A DNA stretch of 64,000 bases, from NCBI GenBank assembly GCA_964036315.1, contig OZ038478.1:143480557-143544556 (forward strand), in the 5' to 3' direction. Of this stretch, positions 1 to 11,430 are shown one piece after another (position 1 is the stretch's first letter; each line of letters begins with the position of its first letter). Position numbers and translations under genes: made by a program. Below the pieces are notes generated by a model that saw only the letters and a program-made list of their open reading frames with translations, was not told the origin of the DNA and made no database searches. This DNA is from Acanthosepion esculentum (taxonomy: Eukaryota > Mollusca > Cephalopoda > Sepiida > Sepiidae).

Positions 1-856
1 CAAATTGTCCAGTACTTTAAGTCTTTAGTCCAAAGAAAGAAAAAACAAATAATTAGTAAGACTAAAATGTAGAGTGGTTAATACGCTAAGTAGAACGGGA
101 ATAGCTATAGCAATAGTTATAGTTATAGATAAATGTGTTTGTATATATATATGTAAATTTGTGTCTGTCGTATTATAAAAAATATCTCTGCGAAGAAACA
201 ACGCTTGTCATTCTTTTTCCTTCAAGCTATTCCGTTCTGCCGTCACTGTGAGTTACGCTCTTGTTATGTCACGGATATAATACCTAGAATGGGAGTAACG
301 TAAAGGGAGAATAACGTTTTCTTCTTCTTCTGCTCGCGTTATAATTCTAACGAATAATTTGCTTAATATTTGAAAGGAATCTTTTACTCTTTCAATGTTC
401 CTTCGCATTTCGTTTCCCCAATTTCCGTCGTTTGTAATTGATAGCACGCACGCTAATTTTTCGGTCAATGAATGCCGAATGTTTCTAGTGTGGTAATGAT
501 TTTATAACCAATACATTTACCTACAAAATACTTTGTTTTGATTAAATTCTTCAGGCTATTTTCATCATTGAATGTCTGCAATTTTGATTGCATGTGTCAG
601 TCTTCTTGCGACATCCGTATCTTCCTTAAAACATCCTCATTGCTTAATATGCTGTGTTTATATTCAAAAGCCGTCCTTACGAAAATACAATTTTCAAAAC
701 CTTTTCATTTATATTCAATACATCGAATGTTTTTCTTGGCTGTGCTGTTTATTTATTCTCTGAAGTAAATAACTATATACCTTTGTGAAACAGTCATCCC
801 TAATAGCACTTATAAAGTATTCAAGACCACAACGGACATATTTCCCGAATTTAGTC
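1..856. other. AT-rich DNA, no gene seen
   Basis: There is a short run of degenerate 6-7 bp units (agctatag/agttatag) near 100-135 and otherwise unstructured AT-rich sequence. Open frames here are under 80 codons and show no recognisable motif or codon bias. Confidence 0.6.
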
Positions 857-966
857 AGGCTTTGTTTTTAATTCCCATTAATGACCTTCCCGATTGTATC
901 AACCGTCAACTTGTTACCTATGATGATAACACAATCATTTACACTTGTCTCAATAACAAGTTTGAT
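857..966 (+). pseudogene. LINE reverse-transcriptase palm fragment
   Basis: The plus strand translates to a stretch with the IND-LPD signature that follows the QGSVLGP box of CR1/jockey-type LINE reverse transcriptases, then a damaged active-site box (Y-DDN where YADDT is usual) and a tail ending KFDR. The reading resumes after the solo LTR at about 1313 with YDKVK. The LTR therefore interrupted an already resident LINE fragment. It is far too short to be functional. Similar fragments occur at 12600-13050 and 46068-46364, consistent with one dispersed LINE family. Confidence 0.6.
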
Positions 967-972
967 CGGTAT

Positions 973-1311
973 TGTTGAGGGTTTTCCCCTTTTTAAACAA
1001 ATGGACTCACCCAGGATATACATAGACTACCGCCAGTGAATATCCAGAGAGTAGTAGACGGTCGGTAGAAGAGTCACACACAGAGACGGTGCAAGAATCA
1101 CAGTAACGAACACGTAGACTCAGTAAGAAGTCATGCAGCGATACGTCGATATCAAAGACTATATATATATATTTTCATACTAACCCGCATTCCTGGAACT
1201 ACTAATCTGTAGTAGCAGTTTGTGTTATTACGTTAATACATTTATTTTCCTATATTCATTCTTGACGTTTGTTATTATTTGATACCGGATTTCACCCCGG
1301 AATCCACAACA
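973..1311. mobile_element. Solo LTR, copy 1 of a Ty3/gypsy-type family
   Basis: The segment begins TGTTGAGGG and ends CCACAACA, so the ends are short inverted repeats of the TG...CA kind that close LTRs. It is about 339 bp, with a TA run at 1158-1171. A second copy lies at 2159-2476 and shares long blocks, for example from the CAAATGGACTCACCCAGG block to the terminal CCACAACA. Flanks are ggtat on the left and agtat on the right, an imperfect 5-bp duplication (a perfect 4-bp gtat if the end is set one base later). No internal retroviral region accompanies it, so it is a solo LTR left by LTR-LTR recombination. Orientation cannot be fixed. Confidence 0.8.
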
Positions 1312-2158
1312 AGTATGATAAGGTCAAATAGACCTTCCGTCTGCGGAAAAGGATAGGTTGTTAATTTTGACGTCTGCTGGTGGAACTTTATTCCTGCTTC
1401 CTGCTTTCCACTTAATTTTAATCTTCAAACATTTTAATCTTCAAAAACTTAAATGCAATTTCTATCGGTATCTACTGTCTTCCTGATCACTCTTTTGTTT
1501 TTTCGCTCTTTAGTAATATTTCTGTTTTCTAGTTATTCCCCATCCAGTACCCTCTTGTTTCTCATTGGTTTACTGCCTTGCTTCAGGTTAACTAGCTTAA
1601 AAATACATCAACAACTACCTCCTCACATCTGAATAACTCAAACCCCACGAAAGCTCACAATAGCAACCTGTAACCCCCTAAACTAAACACCATTACGAAC
1701 ACACACAGCTCATCATATCCATCAAAACCATTGTACTTTGCATCAGCACCGCCCCACCCCACAAGCTAGACAAAACAATCACTAACCTCTTAACTTTATT
1801 CCTGTGCATAATCCTCCCAGCACACATTAAACACGCAAGTGACGTAATCCAGAAAATAAGAAACACATATACGGAAAATAAAGTTATGGCAGACTTAGGT
1901 ATTAAATCACCAAAAGATACCCGTCACAAAAGGCCGCATAGCATCAAAGAAAACATACCAACAAATCCCACGAAAACCTTCCTTTAGTCGTCCACAAATT
2001 CAAAGAAATATGCAAACGAATTGCTAACCACTGTTTGTTCTCGAAACAATGATTCTGCTGGGATTCCCTACAAGTGTTATGATTGCTTGTGTCTTCTTAG
2101 ATTTTCAAAAATCTGGCCCATTTAAAAACATCATACCAAAAAACTTACCTAAGATAAT
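1312..2158. other. Unassigned DNA between two solo LTRs
   Basis: It starts with the short continuation of the interrupted LINE fragment. From about 1590 to 2040 the plus strand is poor in G and rich in A and C, with no long open frame. I recognise nothing else in it. Confidence 0.5.
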
Positions 2159-2476
2159 TGTTGATAACCCCTTTTTACACAAATGGACTCACCCAGGGTA
2201 TATATATATACTGCTGCCAGTGAATACACGGACATTCAAGTGGGACAGTAGTAGCAGTAGAACGTAGCGGCAAAAATCACAGTAACGAACACGTAGACTC
2301 AGTAAGAAGTCATACGTCGATACCAAAGATTGTATATATATATATTTTGCTACTAACCCGCATTCCTGGAACTACTAACCTGTATTACCAGTTTGTATTA
2401 TTACGTTAATACATTTATTTCCTATATTCATTCTTGGCGTTTGTTATTATTTGATACCGGATTGATATCCACAACA
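2159..2476. mobile_element. Solo LTR, copy 2 of the same family
   Basis: About 318 bp, starting TGTTGATAACCCC and ending CCACAACA. It is flanked on both sides by a perfect 5-bp duplication, ATAAT (2154-2158 and 2477-2481). It matches copy 1 along most of its length, differing by small indels in the region around 2200-2260 and by substitutions. The perfect target duplication shows a genuine insertion, and the lack of any internal region makes it a solo LTR. The terminal bases resemble those of the gypsy LTR at 27923, but the body sequence does not, so it belongs to another family. Confidence 0.85.
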
Positions 2477-3572
2477 ATAATACTATTGCTATTGTTTCTT
2501 TAGCGGCAGATTAATTATTTATGGGACATTTAATGCCAAAATTTAAATTACTTGGGTCATTTATAATTTATTTAAAAAAAATATATTGCTTGTAATTTTT
2601 TTTTTACAAAATATATATAGTTGGTACTTTTTTTCCAAAAGGCTATTGGTAATGTTTTTAATATGAAAATATATTTCTATACTTTAATAATGTTTTGACC
2701 CCAGTGCAGGGGGTTAAATGTTTTCCAATAGTTAAGAATCTAACAAGTGCTAACCTCCCGGATCAGGGTAGACCAGAGAACCACAGAAATTAAGATTGAC
2801 GGATTTAGTTTATTGTCACACCCAGGACGAACCTCAGATACAAAGTGTCTTTCTAATATATCCACACAATGAAAACCTATTAGATGCCATAAAGAGCCTC
2901 AACGAGGTAGGGCGAACCATGAAATGGACACAGTGATTTGATGAATGCGATTTTAATTAATTTACACTTCTGTGTTATTTGAATTTTGCAATATTTATAG
3001 GGAAATGTACTTAATATCAGAGATAGAACTTTTGTCGAAGAAGACACAGGAGACATACGTATAAACAACCTTCAAATAATCGGAAAAAAGTATATACACA
3101 AAACGTAAAATGTCAAGTAAATCTGATATGGAAAAACCTATAAATGAATGTAAATTCACTCAAATTAGATATATCATTTCGTATTGCCATAATCTTTGTG
3201 CTGGGTATCTGTATTTACGTGGGTCACTTAGTCAACATCTTTATACATGTTGCAAGGAAAGTTTAAATGTCAGGAGACATCTACTAGCAGATTGAATTGG
3301 GAAGACGTGTGACCTGACAGGACTATTATTTTCCTTCAATTTGCTTTTGCAATGACAGCCAAAATTGTTGTGAAAACATTTTAAACTAATTTGGCCGCGT
3401 AAATATATGGCTGAATCTTTGCTAAGTTATCACAGCTTTTACAAGAAATGAGTGTTGTATTAGTATGAGTGTTGAAACAGATTAGTTTGATTTGACCTTG
3501 TTAGTTAGATAGCTAGCCCATCATAAGAGGGGTATAAAACAAGAAAATTAAATTGTAATGTGAAACAACAAA

Positions 3573-3574
<2 letters not shown>
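2477..3574. other. Unassigned AT-rich DNA
   Basis: Poly-T and poly-A runs occur around 2570-2640. Small open frames at 2880-3068 (minus) and 3110-3295 (plus) have no recognisable motif. No RNA gene or repeat was recognised. Confidence 0.5.

Positions 3575-3622
<48 letters not shown>
3575..3622. repeat. (TA)n microsatellite
   Basis: About 24 uninterrupted TA dinucleotides. A looser ATGT-rich stretch follows at 3700-3770. Confidence 0.95.
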
Positions 3623-3625
<3 letters not shown>

Positions 3626-3984
3626 CAATTTAGGTATTTACAAATAAAATTAATGTATTTTGGTTGATACAAGGTCGTCAACATGTTCGTAGTAGTCCTT
3701 GAAAGAATGAGTTTATGTGTAGGTAGGCAGGAACGTATGTGTGGATGTATGTATGCATGTATGTATGAGCGTTATCGTAGGGTAGAAATGTATTTGAAGT
3801 AATCGCTCCCTCTTAAAATGTTCCGTTCGTTTATCAAGTATAAAAGAGGTGAGGGAGATAGAGATAATAATAACGATCGCTTGTCATTTGTCAAGCAACG
3901 TGTTAATACGCTCGTCTCTTTCTCTCTGGTGACAGGCGAACTTGCTCGTCTTTTATTTGGCATTTGGGGTTTGAAAAGTTCATT

Positions 3985-4137
3985 TGGGAATTCACTCCCG
4001 GATATGATTCGCGCCTTTCCATTGGACGATGACCAAACTTCGCGTCGCCTCGCGAAAAGATCCGTAAAAGAATTTGTTTCTGGGAATTGAAGATTATTTG
4101 AATTTTGTTTTTAAATTTTTTCCTAGTTTTCTATTGG
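3985..4137. promoter_or_regulatory. CpG-dense patch with ATTGG (CCAAT) boxes, candidate promoter
   Basis: Between 3997 and 4075 there are about nine CpG dinucleotides in otherwise CpG-poor, AT-rich DNA. They include TTCGCG/CGCGAA arms forming an 18-bp imperfect palindrome at 4039-4056 and an E2F-like ATTCGCGCC. Inverted CCAAT boxes (ATTGG) sit at 4021 and 4133. Vertebrate-style and many invertebrate promoters combine these signals, but no downstream gene or first exon is identifiable, so this is only a candidate. The overlapping 90-codon frame (3818-4090) has no recognisable motif. Confidence 0.2.
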
Positions 4138-5062
4138 CCGAAAAACATTATGCGAGTTGTGATATGGTCGACGCGACACAAGGAATTGTATGGGGACGAG
4201 AAGTTTTACCTCTTCCCAACTAATCTTGTTCTTTTGGCGTCAGCTTAAAATCAAGATTAGGACGGAAAGGAAACGACTCCATTCATTAGAATTTGGCAAA
4301 AGTTGGCCCAATTGTGTTATGTAAAAAGAGCTGACTTATAGTGGTATTTTTATATTGGTTAGACATTAGCATATTAGAAATTCTGGGGTGAACATTGGCA
4401 ACCCTACCCAAAATATAGTAGTTTAATTTTGTTTTGCTTTTAGTTTTTGTTTTTCCGTCAAAATTTACTTAGCTAATCATGATCATTGGTCCCTTTTATT
4501 TTTGTCCCCCTAATTCTATTCCCCGGCCCAAAGACAAATTGTATATATGGGGACTAGTGAACCTTCTCCATCGCCCATTTTTGTAATGGTGCCATAGGTA
4601 ATCACCTATTCCCAAACAATAAACCGGTTTACTTTCCTGCATGCCTACGCTCTGCCAAGAATAAACGATATTATAGAATAAACACCCCAAATCGGACTAT
4701 TTAGTTCTTTGGTCCTTAAAAGTGCCTAACAACAATCATCCATAAGACCCAGCGATAAAACCTATACGGCCTTTGGGGTCAGCGGCGTACTCAATTTCGT
4801 AGAAGTCCCTTTGGAATAACTAACTGGGTAGCTAATTTTCAAAGAGTGATAGACCAGTAATGCCAAATGAGAACATGCTTACACCGTTTCGAGAAACATC
4901 TTATGGTACATGACAAAAATCTTAAATTACTCATGCTGGTTGTTAAAAATTGGAAGCTTTCGCTTAAATAAGAGAAATGCAATTTTAGACTTAAAAATAT
5001 AAAATCAGTTGGGTACATAATAAGTAAAAACAACGAAATCCTTACTCAGCCAACCACTCCCC
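4138..5062. other. Unassigned DNA
   Basis: No coding or repeat family was recognised. A 9-bp inverted repeat (CTAATCTTG/CAAGATTAG, 4221-4262) is too short to interpret. Confidence 0.45.
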
Positions 5063-5386
5063 AAAGATTTAGGAATGCTTGCAAAATATTCTCATTGGTT
5101 ATCATGTTTTTCAAATACGTTCCACACTCTGACAACAGCAGTATCAAACTTTCCGTTATCTCCCATAGCAGAGAAAACATTTAACGATTTAAAGAGTGGT
5201 ATAGTGAAAGCAGCTATTACTACTCCCGATCATACACTGCCTCTGGTAGTAGAAACAGACGCCGTAGCCGCTTCTTTAAGTGTGTCGTGGAGGAACATAT
5301 TCCTTTTCTCCAGAACCCTGTCTATATCGAAAAATAGACATTCTGCAATAGAGAAAACGACAAACAAATTAAAAATGAGAAGGTAG
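5063..5386 (+). pseudogene. Ty3/gypsy RT-RNase H junction remnant
   Basis: The plus strand reads LGMLAKYSHWLSCFS, equivalent to the LGLxNYYRRFIPxFA segment at the end of gypsy reverse transcriptase. It continues through a KTFNDLKSGI block and the RNase H start VVETDAVAASL (catalytic Asp kept) to FSRTLSISKNRHSAIEKT (catalytic Glu of the second motif kept). About 100 codons survive in one frame (5075-5386) before a stop. The rest of RNase H and the integrase are missing. It is a dead fragment. It differs from the gypsy element at 28-33 kb and may belong with the LTR edge at 5504, although the two lie in opposite orientations. Confidence 0.7.
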
Positions 5387-5486
5387 CCGGGATATTCAAC
5401 GATAGTTTGGGGAGAGGGGTTTCCGAAGATTGTGTTTCCATTGTGTCCTTTCTTTTCGTTTTGTTTGTTTTTTTAAATGAAGTGTC

Positions 5487-5501
5487 TCACGTCGGTCACC
5501 A
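5487..5501 (-). other. tRNA-Trp-type primer-binding site, damaged
   Basis: On the minus strand the sequence reads TGGTGACCGACGTGA. The 3' end of tRNA-Trp would require TGGTGACCCCGACGTGA, so the match is complete apart from two missing C. It sits two bases from a TGTTGAG LTR edge at 5504, the normal PBS spacing. tRNA-Trp priming is established for CsRn1-clade gypsy elements of lophotrochozoans and other animals. The site implies a minus-strand element whose 5' LTR extends rightwards from 5504. Confidence 0.55.
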
Positions 5502-5503
5502 AT

Positions 5504-6100
5504 TGTTGAGCGTACAAAGAAGTCCCTCAGACAAATAATAAAAGGAAAATACACTACAAATAAAGCAAAATAAACTTTTGTTTATTTTCGTAAAAAAAAT
5601 ATAAGAATTATTTTTTTGTACATAAATGAAATTGTCCGTAAAGCAGTGGAAGAAAAGGAGAAAGAAAGGCACTGGGAATGTGAGAGGGAAAAGGTAGGAC
5701 GATGTGTAGCGAGCGAGATGAAAGAAAGAGAGGGTGAAGGAATGTTCACTGATACGCGATACTGCCTGTTGTGTGAACTGCTGAATTCTGTGTGTGTGTG
5801 TGTGTGTGTTCGAAGCTGTCCGTGTCGCTTTGATGTCGGCTTATCGCTGTACTCCCTCTGGTCTGATGAGAGTTTCTACCTTCCTTATATCTGAATGATG
5901 AGGCTCCGGGGAGATTAAGAAATGGGTTTCTTATGTCGAGCCCTGATTGGTCAATAAATCATATTTTTTTTACCACGTGGTGTGCTTTTCACTTATCCGA
6001 ACTTTTGGGTGCGCCGTACATGTTTTTGACCCCACAGGGTATGATGAGGAGTGAATTCCCGCGCAGTTGTATTTTTTGATACCCGTGGTGTGAATTAATT
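5504..6100 (-). mobile_element. LTR edge and remainder of a CsRn1-like relic
   Basis: The segment begins TGTTGAGCGTAC beside the PBS-like sequence, as expected for the inner boundary of a 5' LTR on the minus strand. No matching CAACA outer end was found before the satellite at 6143, so the outer boundary is unknown. It contains a purine-rich stretch (5640-5740), a (GT)n run at 5791-5809 and a CCCACAGGGTATGA block near 6030. Confidence 0.35.
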
Positions 6101-6142
6101 TTTATTGTGTGTATGGAAAATAAAATAAGGAACAGCACAGTA

Positions 6143-7987
6143 TTAAATGGTCATTGACAGCAGTATATTTCCTATTATAGAATGTTTGTAAACAACCTGG
6201 GATGTTAATTGTATAAATGTTCAGTGACAGCAGTATATTTACTATCACAGAATGTTTGAAAACGAGTTGTGATCTTAATTGTATCAAATGGTCAGTGACA
6301 GCAGTATATTTCCAATCATAGAATGTTTGTAAACGAGCGGTGATCTTAATTGTATCAAATGGTCAGTGACAGCAGTATATTTACTATCATAGGATGTTTA
6401 TAAACGAGATGTGATATTAATTGTATCAAATGGTACGTGACAGCAATATATTTACTATCGCATAATGTTTTTAAAAAAAATCTGATCTTAATTGTATCAA
6501 ATCGTCAGTGACAGCAGTATATTTACTATCACAGAATATTTGTAAACGAGCTGAGATCTCACCTGTAACAGATGGTCATTGACAGGAGTATATTTCCTAT
6601 CACAGAATGTTTGTGAACGAGCTGACATGTTAAATGTATAAATGGTTAGTGACTGAAGTATATTTACCATCACAGAATGTTTGTAAACGAGTTGTGATTT
6701 AAATTATATCAAATGGTCAGTGACAGCAGTATATTTACTATCATAGAATATTTATAAACGCGCTATGATCTGACTTATAAGAAATGGTCAGTGACAGCAT
6801 TATATTTACTATCACAGGATGTTTGTAAAGGAGGTGAGATATTAATTTTATCAAATGGTCAGTGCCAGCAGTATATTTACTATCATAGAATGTTTGTAAA
6901 CGAGCTGTGATGTTAATTATATCAAATGGTCAGTGGCAGCAGTATATTTACTATTATAGAAGATTTATAAACGAGCTGTGATGCTAAGTGTATCAAATAG
7001 GCAGTGACAGAAGTATATTTACTATCTTAGAATGTTTGTAAACGAGCTGTGATGTTTATTATATCAAATGGTCAGTGACAGCAGTATATTTACTATCATA
7101 GGATGTTTGTCAACGAGAGGTGATGATATTTTTATCAAATAGGCAGTGACAGAAGTATATTTACTATCATAGAATGTTTGTAAACAAGCTGTGATGTTAA
7201 TTATATCAAATAGTCAGTGACAGCAGTATATTTACTATTATAGAAGATTTTTAAACGAGCTGTGATGCTAATTGTATCAAATAGGCAGTGACAGAAGTAT
7301 ATTTACTATCATAGAATGTTTGTAAACGAGCTGTGATGTTAATTATATCAAATGGTCAGTGACAGCAGTATATTTACTATTATAGAAGATTTTTAAACGA
7401 GCTGTGATGCTAATTGTATCAAATAGGCAGTGACAGAAGTATATTTACTATCATAGAATGTTTGTAAACGAGCTGTGATGTTAATTATATCAAATGGTCA
7501 GTGACAGCAGTATATTTACTATTATAGAAGATTTTTAAACGAGCTGTGATGCTAATTGTATCAAATGGTCAGTGCCAGCAGTATATTTACTATCATAGAA
7601 TGTTTGTAAACGAGCTGTGATGTTAATTATATCAAATGGTCAGTGACAGCAGTATATTTACTATTATAGAAGATTTTTAAACGAGCTGTGATGCTAATTG
7701 TATCAAATGGTCAGTGCCAGCAGTATATTTACTATCATAGAATGTTTGTAAAGGAGCTGTGATGTTAATTTTATCAAATGGTCAGTGACAGCAGTATCTT
7801 TACTATCATAGGATGTTTGTCAACGAGATGTGATGCTAATTGTATCAAATGGCCATTGACAGCAGTATATTTACTATCACAGAATGTTTGTAAACCAGCT
7901 GTGATGATAATTTTATCAAATGGTCAGTGACAGCAGTATATTTACTATCACAGAATGTTTGTAAACGAGCTGTGATCTTAATTCTAT
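6143..7987. repeat. 71-bp satellite array with 142-bp dimers
   Basis: About 26 head-to-tail copies of a 71-bp unit. Each carries a block like CAGTGACAGCAGTATATTT followed by ACTATCATAGAATGTTTGT and AAACGAGCTGTGATGTTAAT. Successive anchors fall at 6221, 6292, 6363 and 6434, exactly 71 bp apart. From about 6930 to 7740 two diverged versions alternate (CAAATAGGCAGTGACAGAAG and CAAATGGTCAGTGACAGCAG). The marker anchors at 7001, 7143, 7285 and 7427, and at 7569 and 7711, are 142 bp apart, a higher-order dimer. Outer units are more diverged, the usual picture for an array homogenised in its centre. Spurious open frames cross it. Confidence 0.95.
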
Positions 7988-8990
7988 CTAAACACACTAC
8001 ACTTTCTGTAGAGGTTGAGAACTGCATTATTTGTTTTGTATTCGAGTGAGAAAATGATTAGAACCAAGATACCGAGAAAAAAGAAAAACATTTATTTAAA
8101 ATCCTTTGAACCATTCCGTTTTATCAGAAATACATGGAAAAATAATATTCTCGTTTTCAAACGACTTTGTTTGTTCCATTATTTCAACCACGTGATCTTA
8201 ATTTGTAGGATTAATCATTTGTCTTAATTATGTGTTTTGCCTTCACATGGCTGCCTGACAAGTTTTCTTTGGTAGATGAAACACAACAGTTACCTTTTCG
8301 AAATGACTCTACTGAAAGATCTCTGTCATTTCACAATGGCTCGTATTATATTTGAAATCATTTACGAGATTTCGTCTCAGTTCGCCTTTTTTTACCATAA
8401 TGCATATTGTTCATTTACAAACATGTAAATATATGTGGACTTATTTTAAATTATAATCAGCGTAACAAACATGTATCTATAGGTTCACCAATCAAAAGCA
8501 AATCTCGAGCGATGACAAGTCGGCAATTGCATCTATGAAAGAAAATGTGGCTGATAGGCACCTCACTTAAATCAGCTTCTCCATTTAATCCTTCGAGGAA
8601 GTGTAATTAAATTCGAAACTGGTTTGAAAACACTGGACAATATTATTTAAATTTGAACGCACCGACTTTTTTGACATTGAAGGAAATTTGTTAAATAAAA
8701 CATCACAAGTTTCGAAATTTCAATTCTGGTGTTATCCAGATCGCAGTGCCAACTGGTCCCTCGAGGACATGACCGGCTTTATTTGTGACGGAAAGCAGAT
8801 CGAACCTCTGTAGATGGTGGGTAGGGTTATTGATTTTTAGATGTTGCTAACGTACTTTGGATCAAAGAATTTACAACTGTTGAACACATTGCTTAGTGCT
8901 TGGCACCGCGAGAAATTCGCAGTATTCTTGCACAAAAACGTGCAGACAAGCATCTAGGCAAATTATTAACAAACGCTACACATAAACACT

Positions 8991-8994
<4 letters not shown>
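7988..8994. other. Unassigned DNA
   Basis: No gene, RNA or repeat family was recognised. The plus-strand frame at 8015-8227 and those nearby are short and featureless. Confidence 0.5.
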
Positions 8995-9036
<42 letters not shown>

Positions 9037-9560
9037 TCACACCACTTTATACATACAAATCGTACATTTTTGCATACAGTATCACACACACTGACAAATC
9101 AATTATATACACTGATGAGAATACCTCAGTATCAACAAATCTATCTGTCAAACGCACACATTCGACCATGAATGCGTATACAGGTATCCACATGCATGCA
9201 CACTGATACTAACTCTTGTCCTCACATGCACATATGTAATAACGCTGATAGGCAAAATATAAAAACTAATACACACACGTATAGAGGTATTCATCCACAT
9301 AGGCACACGTATATTCCCATTATCGATTGCAGATGCAAACATACATACGTACGCACGCACACACGCACAGAGAGACTCAATTCTGTTTGCATATATACAC
9401 CTGCAATAACGCTGATGGGTGAAAGAAAAAAACACACACTAATAGACATACGTATAGAGACATTCGTTTACAAAGACGCGCTTGTATAAAAAACAGATTC
9501 GTCCCATGTATATGAACATTAACGAATCCAATTACAAACATGCATACGCAGACACCAATG
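8995..9560. repeat. (CA)n microsatellite and long cryptic ACAY-rich tract
   Basis: A pure (CA)n run at 8995-9034 is followed to about 9560 by interrupted ACAC/ATACAY-rich sequence, ending in a GAGAGAG/GGGG run at 9571-9588. Overlapping open frames on both strands here encode Thr/His/Cys/Val-rich peptides dictated by the repeat and are not genes. Confidence 0.8.
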
Positions 9561-9588
9561 CACACAGTAAGAGAGAGAGAGGGGGGAT

Positions 9589-10164
9589 AATATGTCTTTA
9601 CAAGCGAAAACTTTAATTCTTTCTTTCGTTTTCTTTATCTTTTTAACTGTTAATTGACATTATTGCCTTGATTGAAAATACACCTTTCTTTTTTATTATT
9701 TAATTTTTTCTTTCTCTTCATATTCTTCCTTTGTTACTTACATTTTCACTCTGTAAGTTTTGCCATAACGATAATGAGAAGGGAATCATAAAACTAATTT
9801 CGAAACAGGTTGAGTTCCCAAATATTCACTTAGTTCCAAAGCTCTTTGAGAATACATAAATATCCTACTTGAACTTTATCCAATACTTCAATGCAAGATC
9901 TAGTCACTGGCATTCCCTGATGGTTGAATAAAAAGGGAATGAGTGATTACTTTAGGCAAACTAATCTCCTTTCAAAAACTTATTTCGCCATGCAAGCAAT
10001 GCCAGGAAATGGTTGTTACCAAAATATAGAATTAATATTTATTTTCATATATTTTTATACTTTTGTTTTATCAACATTTTTTAACACCGACTTTGATTTG
10101 AATAAAGCAGCCGCAACTTGTCAAGTGTTCCTGCTATATATTTAAAGATTCATGATAAAATACA
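9589..10164. other. Unassigned DNA
   Basis: Pyrimidine-rich near 9615-9730. A 73-codon plus-strand frame (9924-10145) has no recognisable motif. Confidence 0.45.
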
Positions 10165-10500
10165 ACGAATAATATGCAATGATATTAGCCCTGACGTGAT
10201 ATCTCGGCTTCAGTCTATTTTCTATCGCCAGAATGTAGCCTTAATGTGACTTTTCAATACATACATTCATGGTAACTGATAGCGTGAACTTACCGCTACG
10301 GTACCTACATTTTATGAATTTAAACGGAGTACTAGATTGGTGGCAAGGCCTCGTGAGTTTATAGGTGTAATCGCTAGATGTAACCGTAAGTTATATGCTA
10401 AAAGTTTCTTCTATGGCACTTCTTGCTTGTGGGACCTTCTTCCGGATGCTTACTGAACTTTGATATTCAAAAATTGTCTTCATAATTCTTGTTATTTTGT
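10165..10500 (+). pseudogene. LINE ORF2 C-terminal remnant, sense copy
   Basis: Across several frames the plus strand reads KIQRIICNDISPDVISRLQS, YRQNVALM, NTYIHGN, VARPREF and SFFYGTSCLWDLLPDAY. This is the same order as the C-terminal end of CR1/jockey-like LINE ORF2 proteins common in marine invertebrates (LSHRRNVASLSLFYRYxHG ... FFPRTSxLWNSLP). Frameshifts and stops make it a fossil. The neighbouring minus-strand copy at 10600-11175 shows the same blocks. Confidence 0.6.
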
Positions 10501-10599
10501 CGTCTCTCCTCAATAATAGTTTTTCTAATATTCTCTAACTCCCAGTGACCATTTTCAACCTATTGAATTCATTGCCTTCCTTCTTGTGAAATAAGTTAC

Positions 10600-11175
10600 A
10601 GAAATAGAAATGATTTCGAGAGACCCCAAAACAATAGCAGCTGACTCAAAGTTAACAACCTGGAAAAAACGTACCACAGCAAAGCCACTAAGACACAAGG
10701 GGTTACTGGGTGTGAAAGGATTTTAAACCAGACGACATTATGGAGGAAGCGGGAACAATAGAAGAGTAATAAGGAAAACAGTAGATAACTATTGACATTG
10801 CTTTTAAATGTTTGAAGATCAAAGTTGGTGGAAAGCTTAGAACGGGAAGAGAGTTCCATAAGCGAGAAGTTCGAGAAAAAAAACGTGAAAGCATCGAATT
10901 TATGCTTACATCTATTCATTTCCTATATAAAGTGATAAGATCTATTACTGCGCTTAAATTAATTAATTAAGTCTAGGTGCCATAGCGAAGGGCTCATCCG
11001 CACAATTACCATGAAAGTTTTTTCCAAAAAAGAGAAGGGAAGCAAATTACGGCGGAGGGAAAGTGACTGAAGCTGAGACGCCAAGTCAGGACCAATAATA
11101 TTGCTGATTGTTCTTTGGATTTTATCAATTATCTCGAAATAAATACCAGGAACACCGAAACAAATGTGTCAGCAA
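10600..11175 (-). pseudogene. LINE ORF2 C-terminal remnant, antisense copy
   Basis: Reading leftwards from 11175 the minus strand gives FGVPGIYFEIIDKIQRTISN, IIGPDLASQLQSLSLRRN, then FFSRTSRLWNSLPVLSFPP and LIFKHLKAMS. These are consecutive blocks of the LINE C-terminal region, split by frame changes. The 11050-11175 part is also closely similar to 47090-47240, so at least three copies of this tail lie in the window. A stretch at 10930-11040 between the two blocks is less conserved. Confidence 0.65.
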
Positions 11176-11341
11176 TATATTGATCTACAGCTTGGAACTA
11201 CAGTTTCTACACAGTCTAGAGCAGTATAGAAAAAACTTCTACGAACACAAAACAAATTAAATAAAAAGCTAGGACGCAGTACCTTGTCTGTCAAGTTTAA
11301 CGAAACACAAACGCACACACGCAAGCATACATACATAAATG

Positions 11342-11346
<5 letters not shown>

Positions 11347-11430
<84 letters not shown>
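11347..11430. repeat. (TA)n-(TG)n compound microsatellite
   Basis: (TA)n to about 11381, a short mixed section, then (TG)n to 11428. Confidence 0.95.

Noticed and set aside
3818..4090. 90-codon plus-strand frame as a host gene
   Set aside because: No recognisable domain, and length is explained by the local CpG-rich patch; kept only as a regulatory candidate.
6143..7987. CRISPR-like regular array
   Set aside because: Units are contiguous 71-bp repeats without unique spacers, in a eukaryotic context; it is a satellite.
9148..9489. Overlapping frames of about 100 codons on both strands
   Set aside because: Cryptic CA-rich DNA gives stop-poor frames in both directions; no motif or plausible protein composition.
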